Source of the DNA: Calliopum simillimum
Lineage: Eukaryota > Arthropoda > Insecta > Diptera > Lauxaniidae
Length of the DNA stretch: 64,000 nt
Assembly: GCA_951812925.1 (NCBI GenBank)
Contig: OX638370.1
Span: 6,596,001-6,660,000 of the forward strand
Reading direction: 5' to 3'
Numbering within the stretch: the first letter of the stretch is position 1; every line of letters starts with the position of its first letter. Below are positions 1-11,418 of the stretch, in pieces. Below the pieces are notes generated by a model. The model was not told where the DNA came from. It saw nothing but the letters and a program-made list of their open reading frames with translations, and did no database searches. The position numbers and the translations under genes are program-made.

Positions 1-841
1 TTATTCTAAATGCGAAAATTATTTATGGCTTTAATTTCAAAACGAATTTCCTTAGTAGTTGTGGTAAATGACATGCTTAAGATTTTTACCAATTTCTAGT
101 TAAGTCAAAACACTTTTTAAAGAACGTACACTCTATTACACATTCGCACACGTTCACACCAACATACATGCATATGAAAAAACTCAATCGAATATGTAAT
201 GTAATCGAGATGTAAAACGTGACTAAACTTTGGTCAGCAAAATTCACTATATACACGAATCCTATGCTAGTAGAAGATTGAGTGAATCCTTTTTAGCTGC
301 CTGCACAATACACATGTCCTCGATTGTCATTGAAAACAGAGTTTCAACAAATGTTTGGTAGCAAAAAAAACTATATATGGGTAGATTAAAAAAAAAATGC
401 TTGCATGCATCCCTGACACATAACGAATTCTTATGAAATCGCACTAAAGCAGCAAATATTCATTTGAATTGAACAAAGATTTGCACGTACGCAACGCTCT
501 ACTTATACAGAGAGCGACGAGAGTCTGTAAGCCTTGAAGCCACGAAGGACATTCAATTGATGATAATCATTGTGTATAAGAAAGTAAATTGAAAAAATGT
601 TGTTGCCAATTTTAAAGAAAAGGTATTACATGAAAAAAAAATACGCAATAATATGCACAATATTGGCTATGGCTCAAAAAAAGCTGACTTTCTTCTTTCA
701 TGTGACTTTCTTTTCTTAATATTGTTTCAAGCACTAAACTTACCAACCTGTAAGCAGTTAAGCTTTTGATTATGAAAACGTATTAGAAAATAGTTAGCTG
801 TGTCTTATGAACTGCAGATGAAATTTTAATAATTAAGTGTA
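1..841. other. AT-rich non-coding stretch, no gene seen
   Basis: I see no supported exon, RNA gene or recognisable mobile element. Open frames are short and contain long A or T runs, as expected by chance at this base composition. Most likely intron or intergenic DNA. Confidence 0.5.
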
Positions 842-855
842 ACTCATACGTCATG
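842..855 (+). repeat. ACTCATACGTCATG repeat head, copy 1
   Basis: Perfect 14-bp match to the head motif of a dispersed family seen about 14 times in this window. In better copies the motif is preceded by AAATGTT or AAATGTC and followed about 130-150 bp later by a GTGGCTGC-like block. Here only the head is clear and the downstream part is diverged. No coding capacity. Confidence 0.6.
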
Positions 856-1978
856 CTATGCTATATATGAAATCACTTGATTTCTGTAGCCATTATCTTA
901 TAGCCATTGCTCAGATTTGAATTAATGACGCAAAGAAGATAACTCTACCAATAAGCTAAGAGAAACCACAGTTAAATGAAATCCGAAGTGAGATGTTATC
1001 GTAAAAGTTATCGAAAATAAATATTACACTACTCTATTTAGACAATATTTGTAAACCAAACTCTTTTTTTAAGACAAATACAAATACATGTGTTAATGAC
1101 AAAGCACAGCCATAAAAACCTCTTTTGAAATATCATAGATTTAGAAACCAATTTAGAAGAAAATAAAATTAATTAAAAAATAATGTTAAAAAGTCAATTT
1201 CTTTACCACATTTTAACAAATTTATCTCATTTCGTAACCCTCTTAGCAAGTATCTTTGCTTATGAACTTAAGACGACGTTATCTGTATATGCAATAAATT
1301 GGTTTAGAATATTCTTTTGACCACACCCACAAAAAAGAAAGCGATGTGCAAATAAATTCAATTTAAGCAAATTTACTACTTTAGTGTGAAAAGAAATAAG
1401 AAATTGGCAAAAAAGAAAAGAAATGCATTTTATGTTGCCATTTCTATAAGAAAACAAAAAAAAAAATTATATGTCCAAAATGTTTTATATACTAAATTTA
1501 TCTGATAGTTGTGTGTCTTTTATTTCTTCACTTTTTTTTCTGCTTTTTTTTTATCCTTAAAACATTTATTTGGTAACATTATTCAGCATTCAGTTGAAAA
1601 TGAATAAAAAAAAAAATTCTCAATGAATAGTTGCGGATTGTGGTAGAGTTGGTTGGTCGAAATCGCCTTTGGCATTAATAAAAAGTTCAAAAATAGTGTA
1701 TAATTTTTCAGGAAATAACACTGATAAGTATCAGCAATAGTATCAATAGTTTTTGCAAATACTGGGTTGCAAATTTACATATTTAGAAAATGCAATCTTA
1801 ACAAGCTTCATTAACTTAACACGAGTAATGTAACATAAATTTGTATGTAAGTTCAAAAATTAGAGAAGGGTTGGAATAAAGTTCGATTGAATAGCCATAG
1901 ATCTTTGTCATATCTTACTGTAGAGAGTACAAGAAAGTTTGACAAAACCATAAGCACTTTTTTTGTTAAATAAATATC

Positions 1979-1992
1979 ACTCATACGTCATG
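1979..1992 (+). repeat. ACTCATACGTCATG repeat head, copy 2
   Basis: Perfect 14-bp head motif about 1.14 kb downstream of the previous copy and in the same orientation. About 80 bp further on, TTGGCGCAGCCAT may be a decayed counterpart of the distal GTGGC block. Confidence 0.6.
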
Positions 1993-2229
1993 TCGAAGCT
2001 CCAATGTTTATAATGAATACCTTTTCAGAGCTTTTTCGTACCTATTTTTGGCGCAGCCATATCTTGTTTTCAGTTAGAACTGCAAAAGATTCCATATTTA
2101 ATCATATTACATAGATTTATTTCTGTCATAAAGCATCTAAATTGAAAAATTGGTCTGAAAAGTAAAAAAAAATATATTGTTTTTTGCTTCCGTCATCTAT
2201 GAAGAAGATCTCTGGGTGAAACAAATTTT

Positions 2230-2530
2230 TTACAATAAAATGTCAGAAAAACTCATGAAAAGCATAGAAAACACGAAAGAAACGAAAAAAAAAGAAAAAA
2301 AAATTATAAAAATTTTGGTTCCGATATCCAATAAAATAAATGTTGTAAAAAGTCATGAAACGCGTAGAAAAGATGAAAAAAGTTAAAAAAAAAAAATGAT
2401 AAAAATTTTGGCTCCGACATCCAAAGGGGTACCCTTTTATGAAAATTTTTTTTTACTAAAATATTGTAAAAACTCATGAAACGCGTAGAAAACACGAAAA
2501 AAAATATTTTAATTTTAGGTTCCAACATCG
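2230..2530. repeat. Three-copy tandem repeat of about 100-120 bp
   Basis: Three imperfect direct copies. Each has a TCATGAAA segment (starting near 2253, 2353 and 2474), an ACGCGTAGAAAA-like segment, a purine run, then a TTTTGGTTCCGATATCC-like segment (near 2313, 2413 and 2513). The open frames crossing it are Lys-rich by-products of the A runs. No transposase features. Confidence 0.75.
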
Positions 2531-2673
2531 AAGTAGCGACCATTGTGTTCAAAAATCTAATGGCGCAGAAACACGCGCCGTACCCGAGAACTTATTTACA
2601 TAAATTTTCACGGTGATCTTTTCAGCCGTTTGGGAGTCTATAAGGAACATACAGAAAGGCAAACATTCACTAG

Positions 2674-3052
2674 AGAACGGGGTAATGTCGTGCAGGGGGT
2701 AATGTCGTGCACTGGTTGTTTTAGCCCAAAGAATTGAATGATTTACCAACTGTTTGTAAGGTAGGGACCTACTGAGCTTATGCATATAATACTAGCAATT
2801 TTCACCAGTTCGTCTCTACAGAGTAACCTTCTTTTCAAAACGTACGCTTTCGGGTGTTTTTTGAGGGGGGTAATGTCGTGCATATTTTTTTTCTTCACTT
2901 ACACAAACACAATTTCTTGCTACACAAATGTTGTTACACATGGATGTAACCAACGAAATTATCTTTCGATCGGATGCTTACTCGTCGCATTCGCTTGAGA
3001 TGTACGGCTTTACGAGCATGTCAAAGTTGAGTGCACGACATTGCTCCGTTCT
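2674..3052. mobile_element. Short inverted-repeat element with GGGGTAATGTCGTGCA motifs
   Basis: The ends match in inverted orientation: AGAACGGGGTAATGTCGTGC at 2674 and its near complement ending at 3052. The GGGGTAATGTCGTGCA motif recurs directly at about 2697 and 2867, so the element carries three forward motifs and one reverse. The length (about 380 bp) and lack of coding sequence fit a MITE. The target duplication is not clear, so superfamily is unassigned. Confidence 0.65.
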
Positions 3053-3274
3053 ACTCTACATCCACATATAGATAGAAATGCAATTTTTTGCAGAATTATG
3101 AAAGATATTTTTTGATAAAAGAAGCAGCCATGGTAACATTTCGGTACACTTCTTCAGAAATTTAAGAATTGATCAAATCTCGTTGATATTATTGTCCTTT
3201 ATGGCATCGTAATTGATAAATCATAATCGAAAGCTTAGAAAAATCATTGTCAAATCTGCTATTTCGTCAAGATA

Positions 3275-3288
3275 ACCCATACGTCATG
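3275..3288 (+). repeat. ACTCATACGTCATG repeat head, copy 3 (one mismatch)
   Basis: Reads ACCCATACGTCATG, one base different from the family head. Same orientation as the two copies upstream. The sequence after it does not resemble the other copies strongly. Confidence 0.5.
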
Positions 3289-4248
3289 CTAAGGTAAAAA
3301 ACAACCCTATTTATATCTTGTCTTTATTGAGTTAACTGATCTGATACCAAGTTTAACTCAAAATCTTAAAACTAAAGACAGCACAAAAGTGTTAAAGAAA
3401 TACATCGTTTTCTTAGAACATGGTAAATATCACTAACGAAAAGTTACTCTTTCCTACCCCAAATGACAAAATGTAGCTTTCAAATACTTTCATCAATCTT
3501 CAAGAAAATGCAAATTTATGTTGTGCACTTTTGTGCAGCAGCAGTTTAAACCCCATAATGGTAAAGAAGCGTACAAATTCTATAAAACCATTCAGTTAAG
3601 CAATGGATGGGGTGATGCAAATTGCATTGCTGCAGAAGAAAAAAAAGGGAAAATCTTGCTTTTTCGCCAATCTTTTGTGTGAAAAATTGTTAAGTTGTAA
3701 ATTTTCGTGGGTTTTTTTTTCTGCTCCTAGCTTTGAGAGAAAAACAACTCTCGGCGAAATTTGTCCAAGAATGCAATAAAAATTGAAATATGTGACTGTA
3801 TGTTAGGATTTTACTTTTTTTTTTTTTTTTGTTGCTGTTGTTTCAACTGTGTATGATGCTGTATGGGGAGCTTTCGTATACGTTTATGTACTTATATGCG
3901 TTAGATAATTTATGAATATCAAGCAGTATGTTGCAATAAAATCTATATTTTGTTAATAATAGCAAAGTTTTTGAAGTTATCAATGCGTAAACTGAGTTAT
4001 TACGGGGTAATACTCCCTAAATGTACGAAAACTTTGTAAAATAAAAAGTTATTTAAACAAAATTGCTTGTTTTGATGAAGCAGCCATTGATCTTTTCTGT
4101 ATATTATTTTAAAGAATTTATAACTTTAATTCCCAACTTAAACAAATTAACGCTAGGTAGCATCGGAAGTGCGTAATAAGACAAGAAAACTAGATACATA
4201 GCATAAAATTGTGAAAAATTTATATACAATAAAGTTAATCATACTAGT
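3289..4248. other. AT-rich non-coding stretch
   Basis: No exon, RNA gene or clear repeat unit recognised. Contains a T run near 3810-3830 and ordinary AT-rich sequence up to the left edge of the composite element at 4249. Confidence 0.45.
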
Positions 4249-4706
4249 CTAGGTGCCAGGCGACACATTGTGCTACTCATACATAACAGCTTATAACTTT
4301 TAGGATAGCTTAATTATACCTAGACCCCCAAATATCTCTTGGGAAACTTTCTGAATCGGGTGCTTTTCCTCTCCAGCTTTTCCAAAAGTGGTCAATTTGA
4401 AGTGGTGTACAAAATTTATTAATAACATATTGCTGTTTAATGAATTCAAAAATCGACTTTGTGAAATATCCGAAAAAAAACTTGTCCGACAAAAATTTTG
4501 GTTCCATAAGGGTGTCTGCCAAACTAAACATGCCAGAAAAATGACTTAAAAAAATTTAGTAATAACAAGCTGATTTTTTCAATATCGTTTAAAAATAACG
4601 TGCAAAATAATATTTTTACATTGTCCGACAAAATATACTTGCCGATTTTTCCGTCCGACAGTGAAAATCGGCTTTTCCACGAGTTAGTGGAAATTTATTA
4701 ATAACA
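4249..4706 (+). repeat. Left inverted arm of the 5.4 kb composite
   Basis: 458 bp, reverse complement of 9197-9653 with only scattered mismatches. Contains TTGTCCGACAAAA-type motifs near 4481, 4621 and 4650. An open frame inside it is mirrored by one in the other arm, which reflects the duplication and is not evidence for a gene. Confidence 0.85.
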
Positions 4707-5052
4707 ATGTTTTTTTATGATTTTTAGTTTTTAAGTAAAGAGTACAACTTAATGAATGAGTTGTCCGACAAAAAAATAGGGCCGTTTATGTAAAAATTAC
4801 AAAAAAGTACAGTCGATATTACTTTTTTATAGAATGTATGAGCATTAAAGTGGTAGACGTCCTATTTATAAATAACAAGCTGATTTTTTCTAAGTTGTTT
4901 TATTAAAAATCGTAGTATACAATTGTAGAATTGACGGACAAAAATCGTTTTCCGATTTTTCAGTCGGACACGTTTCGTACCCTTGGTAAACTGAAATTGA
5001 GTATTTTTTTTTAATTGTAAAACTAGCGTTTTTATTTATTAATATCCTTTAT

Positions 5053-5076
5053 GCATATATATATATATATATATAA
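5053..5076. repeat. (TA)n microsatellite
   Basis: Uninterrupted AT dinucleotide run of roughly 22-24 bp inside the composite element interior. Confidence 0.85.
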
Positions 5077-6001
5077 TAGGGTGCAACGAAAAATTTTTCA
5101 TGTAAATACAAATTTTTTTGTGTCACCCTAATATGTATGTAAAATATTTTTTTTGAGGCAACATAATATATATATGAGCACGGCCACGTAAGACGAAGCT
5201 AAACAACTTTTTTTTTTTCTTTAAATCTCCCACTCATTTGCCCATATTTCATAAGTTTACATCTAATGCTGTCCAAAAATACCATTTTCAAGTATATAAG
5301 TTGATTTGGGGGGTGCTTTTTTCATAAAAACTTACTCTTGCTTCTGAAAAGAAAAAAAAAATGCCAAAAAAATAAGTCCCGAAAAAAAGGTAAAAATTTG
5401 CTTTATTTTTATTGTATCAATGCAACTTTGATTTCCGCAGAAAGAAAATGTTTGAGATTAAGGATTAACATTGATATTTGGAAGGAAAATCGGTTGCTTA
5501 TGCATATTTGTTGGCGATGAATTCTACCGCAATAAAAAACGTAACGTTCCCAACGAAATTTTTAAAGAAGTTTCTTGTAGCGGAAGTTAGTGGGTAAAAT
5601 ATTTAAATGCAATCACCCTTTTCGAGTATTTTCAGTCTTATTTCTGAATCCATTTTAAAATTACTTAAATAAAGTATCTACCATGGTGAACATAGCCACT
5701 AAATATGTGTGACGTTCCCAACATTTTTTAATCAAAAATCATAAGTTATATTTTTCTACTAAAATCTCTTCTGAATCCACGCGATGAGCTTGTTGAAAGG
5801 GATAGAAATTCCTTACAATAATTTAAATCAATTAATAAGAACTGTTGGATTGAAGAGGAAATTATGGACATAAATCACGTTAATTGCTATTTTGAGATCT
5901 ATCCAAGTGCATAGGATATCACAAATATTTCGTTTTTTACATGCTTTTTAAAGCTTCCGAAACAACCTAGTAATATTCTTGTTACATGTACCAAATTTCG
6001 T

Positions 6002-6975
6002 GTATGTATGTATGTATGTTTTCTCCTTTAACTCCTAGGAGGAGCATAGGGCCAATATGAAATCTCTCCATTTGTCACGATCCCTTGCGATGACTTTGAT
6101 CTCTTGCCACGATTTTCCCGATTCTTGGATTTCCTTTTCCAACGACCTTTTCCAGTTGGTTTTGGGTCTACCACGTCCTCTACTGCCTTGTGGATTCCAC
6201 TCAAGGGCCTGGCGACAAACTTCGCTGTGTGGTTTCCGGAGAGTGTGACCAATCCATCCCCATTTGCGCAGCTTGACCTCGTTTGCTATAGCCTTCTGTT
6301 TGCATTTTTGATGTAAATAGCTTGGCATTTGATATAGTGCGAGGCCACCAAACCTTTAGTATACGCCTTAAGCATTTGTTGACGAAAACTTGCAGCTTGT
6401 TCGTTAGTTGTTCAGTAACAAGCCATGTTTCGCACCCATATAACAAAACCGATTTCACATTCGAATCAAAAATGCGCACTCTCGTTTTGGTGGATATAAC
6501 GGATGAAGACCATATTTTGTTCAGTTGAGCAAACGCGCCTTTTGCTTTTGCTATTCTTGAGTTGATATCCTCTTTTGCTCCACCATCCATGGAGATAATG
6601 CTGCCTAGATACGTGAAGCTATCGACGTTTCCGATGTCATCACTGCCAGCTTTAAACGTGATGTCATTGCTTGCGTTTAGCTTCATGCTTTTAGTCTTGG
6701 ATACGTTGATTTTTAGGCCGGCCTTTTGTGATTCCAAGACAAGGTCTTCAATTTTGCTTTGCATATCTGAATGTTTGGACGATAAGAGGCAGATGTCGTC
6801 AGCGTAGTCGAGATCTTCCAGATGTTCGGTAAAGTTCCATTGAATACCCCTTTTGGCCTTATTAAGAGCTTTATCTAGGATATCATCAGGAACGATAAGG
6901 AAGAGTGATGGTGATAGTAAACACCCCTGTCGTACGCCTGCACCAAATTTCATGAACCTGTCAGGGCTCAACATA
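6002..6975 (-). pseudogene. RTE-like non-LTR retrotransposon, 5'-truncated 3' fragment of the reverse transcriptase ORF
   Basis: On the minus strand the translation runs through the second half of a reverse transcriptase. It has GVRQGCLLSP near the start, the catalytic YADDICLLS block, then FTYLGSII, LLYGCETW and a C-terminal RKWGWIGHTLRK...GRGRPK segment ending near 6035. The order and C-terminal tail match RTE-type LINEs; the exact clade is not certain. The fragment is 5'-truncated near 6975 and has a frameshift near 6300-6330, where the reading frame moves between two overlapping open frames (6201-6974 and 6035-6328). Its 3' end carries a short TGTA tandem tail (6002-6019), typical of RTE insertions. 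Not functional. Confidence 0.85.
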
Positions 6976-7044
6976 AAAATCTGAAAAAAACAGAAAAAAA
7001 TTTATTTTCGATTTCATTTTTTTTGTTGAACCCAGACTGGCGAC

Positions 7045-7285
7045 CATACGAATTTAGCTAGATGCATGAAATTTGGTACAGATAACGCCAATACTACTAA
7101 GCTGCCTGAGACTAAAATTGGACGTGATCGGTTAATCTCCACGCCTACTTCCCATACAACTTTTTAACTAGCATATATGGGAGGTAGGCGTGAACATTAA
7201 CCGATAGCGCTCAATTTTAATCCTGATCAGAAAATGGCTCTCAGTATTATCTGCACCAAGTTTCATGTAGATAGCTTTATCCTTT
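7045..7285. repeat. 240-bp imperfect palindrome
   Basis: Two arms of about 110 bp, roughly 7050-7160 and 7172-7282, are imperfect reverse complements around a loop of about 12 bp. The best-matching inner part pairs ATCGGTTAATCTCCACGCCT on the left with its counterpart ending ATTAACCGAT on the right. Transcribed, it would form a long hairpin. Outer text such as ATGAAATTTGGTACA is reminiscent of the mini-me-like repeats elsewhere in the window. Confidence 0.8.
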
Positions 7286-8186
7286 TTGGAGAAATCGTAA
7301 TTTCAAAAAAAATATGTATCGAGGTCTTGGAGCAAAAATTTGTAATGTAGTGTAAATGGGAACCTTCCAAGGAATAAAATATTCACATATTTTCATCTTT
7401 ATGGATGTTTGGACTGTTTGGCTGTATTTGCCCTCAATTTATTTATGGAAATTCGTACGCATAACGTTCCCAACGCTTTTGCGTGACGAAACCAACGTTG
7501 CTTTAACGTCTATAAATCCACCAAAAATAATTTTTTCTGCACAATTTTAAGTTCAACCATAACTTTGATCCTTTACCTTCAAATTATAGAAGATGTTCGG
7601 GAGAATACATTACTAGATTCGCAGACTTTTTAGAAATTGTGCACTGACCTCAAAAATTGTTGAAAAAAAAAAAAACGTTCCCAACGGCACTTAAACTCTT
7701 ATAACTTCTAAGCCATAACTGATAGACAAAAACTTTGTTCCTACAAAATATTAGCCTTAGGGAGCCTTATTACATGCACTTAAGATATTATGATGTTTGA
7801 TTATTTTTCAAAGAGATATGGACAAAAATGTGCGTGCGAACGTAACGTTCCCAACGGTGGCCGTGCCCATATATAAATCTATATATATACATAATAAAAT
7901 AACAATATTCATATTGAATGATAAAAATAGTATAATTTTATATCATAAATTGTTCGAAAAAAAATTATCATTTTATTTAAAGCAGTAATGGAAACTTTAA
8001 GTTTCTCTCTTCGGAATTTTAAAATTCTTTGAATTACGCGCTTTTTTTTGCTTTGGACTCCAAAATTACATATAGCTATCGGCGTGTGCACATGTTGCTC
8101 CAAAATACCGTTATATATGTATACCCACGTATATACTATGTATGTACTAGGAACTGCACGTCCGCTTATAACGAGGATTACCTGTA

Positions 8187-8194
8187 CTCTAAAC
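8187..8194. repeat. Left 8-bp target duplication CTCTAAAC
   Basis: CTCTAAAC directly precedes the inverted-repeat end at 8195 and is repeated exactly at 8849-8856 after the other end. Confidence 0.9.
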
Positions 8195-8848
8195 CAAGGG
8201 TGTCAGCGTTTTCAAATCACTGAGCCAAACGCATGCAGCGCAGTCAGCGTTGCTTTAACAACAACTTTAAATTCGAGTAACAACAAACAAAAAAACAATT
8301 TTTTGTTGTTTTTTCATGCCTCGTTTACAACAACAATAATACTTCAACAATTTTCTAAATTTCTAAGAACAAGGACACACAAAAATTAGGGGAACTCACG
8401 CGTTGATGCGCAATGCCCTTGCGTCGTTGCGAAAGTGCACTTTGCTAAAGTTTGATATTAGTAAAATAACAAAAATATTGCCGAAAATTTCGCACTACTT
8501 TTGCAATTTTTCAAGATGGAAATATTCACATTGATCGTTCAGGCGTAGTGCGTAAAAGACTTGCATTTTCGCTACTGCGCATCAACGCATTAATACCCAT
8601 ATTGTTTGTTGTTTTTGATGCGACGTAGTCTTTGTTGTTGTTTTATGTTGGTCGAGTTCGATTTTGGGTGTACGCAAAAGAAGCAACAAAAACGAGAAAT
8701 TTTGACGAGCGTGAAAAAAAAACAACAAAAATTATTTCTGTGAATGTTGTAGAGAAATATTGATGTTGTTGGGATTGTTGTACAGAAATATTGATGTTGT
8801 TGGGTCGAGCGAAAATTGGCTCCGTTTTCTTCTACGCTGACACCCTTG
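8195..8848. mobile_element. hAT-type non-autonomous element, 654 bp
   Basis: Ends read CAAGGGTGTCAGCG inward on both sides and are flanked by a perfect 8-bp direct repeat, the target-site length generated by hAT transposases. CAxGGGTG-like termini are also common in hAT elements. The interior is non-coding, rich in CAACAA and GTTGTT runs, and has an inner inverted pair built on GCGTTGATGCGCA (about 8400 and 8575). No transposase fragment is seen, so this is a MITE mobilised in trans. Confidence 0.9.
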
Positions 8849-9196
8849 CTCTAAACTTTATTTATAAAAACCAAAAATTTTGTTATGCTTGCAAAACGCT
8901 AAACATTGAAATATTTATCGACTTATACTTGCCATGGGGCGCTCCCGCACCACTTGATTAGTCCGCCAATAGTATTAAACATTGAATTATTATCTAAAAA
9001 ATAACCTTTGTATATAGTCCGATGGTTATTCATAAAATTTAAGCTTTGCGTCAAATCTGAACTTTAGATAGATTTAATAAATAAAAAAAATTGCCATTTT
9101 TTGTCGGACTGCAATTTGGGTGCATTATATTTGTCGGACACACATTCAATTAAGCATATAAACCTTTCACAAATCCAATTTTTTTTTTGTCCGACA

Positions 9197-9653
9197 GTTA
9201 TTAATAAATTTCCACTAACTCGTGGAAAAGCCGATTTTCACTGTCGGACGGAAAAATCGGCAAGTATATTTTGTCGGACAATGTAAAAATATTATTTTGC
9301 ACGTTATTTTTAAACGATATTGAAAAAATCAGCTTGTTATTACTAAATTTTTTTAAGTCATTTTTTTGGCATGTTTAGTTTGGCAGACACCCTTATGGAA
9401 CCAAAATTTTTGTCGGAAAAGTTTTTTTTCTGATATTTCACGAAGTCGACTTTTGAATTCATTAAACAGCAATATGTTATTAATAAATTTTGTACACCAC
9501 TTCAAATTGACCACTTTTGGAAAAGCTGGAGAGGAAAAGCCCCCGATTCAGAAAGTTTCCCAATAGATATTTGGGGGTCTAGGTATAATTAAGCTATACT
9601 AAAAGTTATAAGCTGTTATGTATGAGTAGTACAATGTGTCGCCTGGCACCTAG
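9197..9653 (-). repeat. Right inverted arm of the 5.4 kb composite
   Basis: Reverse complement of 4249-4706. Outer end TGTCGCCTGGCACCTAG at 9637-9653. TGTCCGACA-type motifs also occur immediately inside the arm near 9102, 9136 and 9189. Confidence 0.85.
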
Positions 9654-9656
9654 ACG

Positions 9657-10159
9657 GTTACCGGACATAATCCCAACGGACATAATCCCCATTTCGTAAA
9701 TGGGGATTATGTCCGAAAATTTTTCGGTCATAATCCCCATTTTGGCCATGGGGGTTATGTCCGCAAATTTTTCGGACATAATCCCAATGGGGGTTATGTC
9801 CGAAAAATTTAATTAAGATTGAACAAAATTTTTGCAATAATCCATTTAAAAAATTTATATAGTGTTGGATGTTATAGACTGATACGCGGCCGAAGGCCGC
9901 CGCGAAGCCGGTGTTGGATTTTTGGGAGTTTTAAATCCTGAGCTGCGGCCGCAGGCCGCCCACTTACCCCTACCCTTATGTAAAATTACTGTGGAATTTT
10001 TGAGAGTTGTAAATCATGAGCTGCTTCTGTTGTCAATAACAAAATATCGTTATGGGGACTATGTCCGTTTTTTCCTGGGGATTATGTCCGAAACACTTGC
10101 GGACATAATCCCCATATCGTGAATGGGGATTATGTCCGTGGGGATTATGTCACGGCACC
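9657..10159. mobile_element. Inverted-repeat element with clustered GGACATAATCCCC motifs
   Basis: About 60 bp at each end are inverted copies, beginning GGTTACCGGACATAATCCC on the left and GGTGCCGTGACATAATCCCC on the complement of the right. At least nine further copies of GGGGATTATGTCCG or its complement sit within about 150 bp of either end. The centre carries two GCGGCCGnAGGCCGC palindromes (near 9886 and 9945), strikingly GC-rich for this window. No coding sequence. It abuts the right end of the 5.4 kb composite. Superfamily unassigned. Confidence 0.7.
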
Positions 10160-10166
10160 CACCTAT

Positions 10167-10179
10167 ACTATACGTCATG
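10167..10179 (+). repeat. ACTCATACGTCATG repeat head, copy 4 (partial)
   Basis: Reads ACTATACGTCATG immediately after the preceding inverted-repeat element. The TACGTCATGTTAAA segment agrees with the best copies. Confidence 0.5.
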
Positions 10180-11400
10180 TTAAACAAAATAATACTTAAA
10201 TTTCACAATTTCCCTATAAAACGATAATGTAAATGTGAAATCAATTTTCCTGTGTCTGATAAATACCAATAAAATTAAACACAACCTTACCTTTTTCACG
10301 CAACCTAAAACACCTCAAAATCTGCAACATTAAATTGAATTGAGTCAAAATTCTCTTTAACTATATCGCTATTAAAATTGATTTTTGCCTTAATTTTCTT
10401 CAGCTTGTTTTGGCAATAAGACAATTTATTTTTATTACACTAAGCTTATTTATGTATGTGTATGCCACACACATATACAAAATGAAAACATACACATTTA
10501 CTTATAAGTGTTTTTTGCCCAAAGTAAAATGAAACAAACGTACATAAATGAAAAGAAAAACACAAAAATATCGGAGACATTTTGCCGCGAGCCAACAAAA
10601 TTTTATTAACACAAATAACATAAAAAACATTAGACTCTCAAAAGAAAGCAAAGAAGCAGAGAAAGCAAAATAAAGGAGTAAAAGCGAAGTAAATATGTGC
10701 GATGAAAATATCAGTAAAACACTTATGATGAAAAAGAGAAAAAAAAGAAAGAATTAATGTTGAAAACTTTAGCAATTTATTTTGAAAAGCATAAAAAAAG
10801 TATAAAAATATTTTCTATATAAAAGTCTCTTCACTGTTTAACACACACACACATATGTATACAATTCGGCAACTACACACTCTGACCAACACAAATTATT
10901 GTATTCCAGACACACACATGTGTGTTTGGCTCTTTTGCGGACTTTACAGCGTAGCTTTATGCAGTAAGTTGTCAATGCTCTGGTTTATTTGTATTTGGTC
11001 TTTTCTCATGCTTTCTTGACTATTTATTTTTTTGCTCATAAAAAAAATTGCTGACAATAATTCTTTGAGATTTTTCAATAAAGTTCCAAATGTTGCTTTT
11101 ATATATCAATGACGTAGCTTAACAAAAAGAAATGTAGAAATGAAACTAGAGCAGTTTTAAAAACAATACAAATCGAAAAAATAGTTCAAAATATAAACAT
11201 AATAAAAATAGCAATTTTTTTGAGCTTTGAAATATGCCGTTAAAAGGCTTTAAGTGAAACGGCCATCATTCAAATTTTGAACTTTTTTCAAACAAATAAT
11301 AAATTACAATATGCAGTTAAAATTATTGTTTTATGTGGCATCGAAACCAAAAAAAACTAATTTTTAAGATTTCTGTAAAATCAAAAAAAAAAAAAAAAAA
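10180..11400. other. AT-rich non-coding stretch
   Basis: No gene, RNA or clear repeat unit recognised. Includes short CA/AC runs (near 10840-10930) and A runs. Confidence 0.45.
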
Positions 11401-11418
11401 AATGTTACTCATACGTCA
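11401..11418 (+). repeat. ACTCATACGTCATG repeat head, copy 5 (partial)
   Basis: AATGTTACTCATACGTCA matches the family consensus, including the upstream AATGTT, then diverges. Confidence 0.5.

Larger units (their letters stand above)
5544..7855. repeat. Region with five ACGTTCCCAAC motifs
   Basis: The 11-mer ACGTTCCCAAC occurs exactly at 5544, 5712, 7464, 7675 and 7845, all on the + strand. Two lie left of the RTE-like fragment and three lie right of the palindrome. This suggests one older repeat block later split by those insertions. Function unknown; no open frame accounts for it. Confidence 0.6.
4249..9653. mobile_element. 5.4 kb composite element with 458-bp inverted arms
   Basis: Both ends begin CTAGGTGCCAGGCGACACAT reading inward. 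The left arm 4249-4706 and right arm 9197-9653 are near-perfect reverse complements. The arms and adjacent interior carry repeated TGTCCGACA/TGTCGGACA motifs in both orientations, the structure expected of a foldback-type element. The interior holds nested insertions: an RTE-like fragment, a palindrome and a hAT-like short element. No intact transposase open frame remains inside. Target duplication is unclear because another element abuts the right end. ATACTA occurs at 4241-4246 on the left and just beyond that second element on the right (10165-10170), a possible but unproven duplication. Confidence 0.7.

Noticed and set aside
4310..4531. 73-codon open frame mirrored at 9366-9566
   Set aside because: Conservation between the two reflects the inverted arms, and the second copy is not preserved as the same protein.
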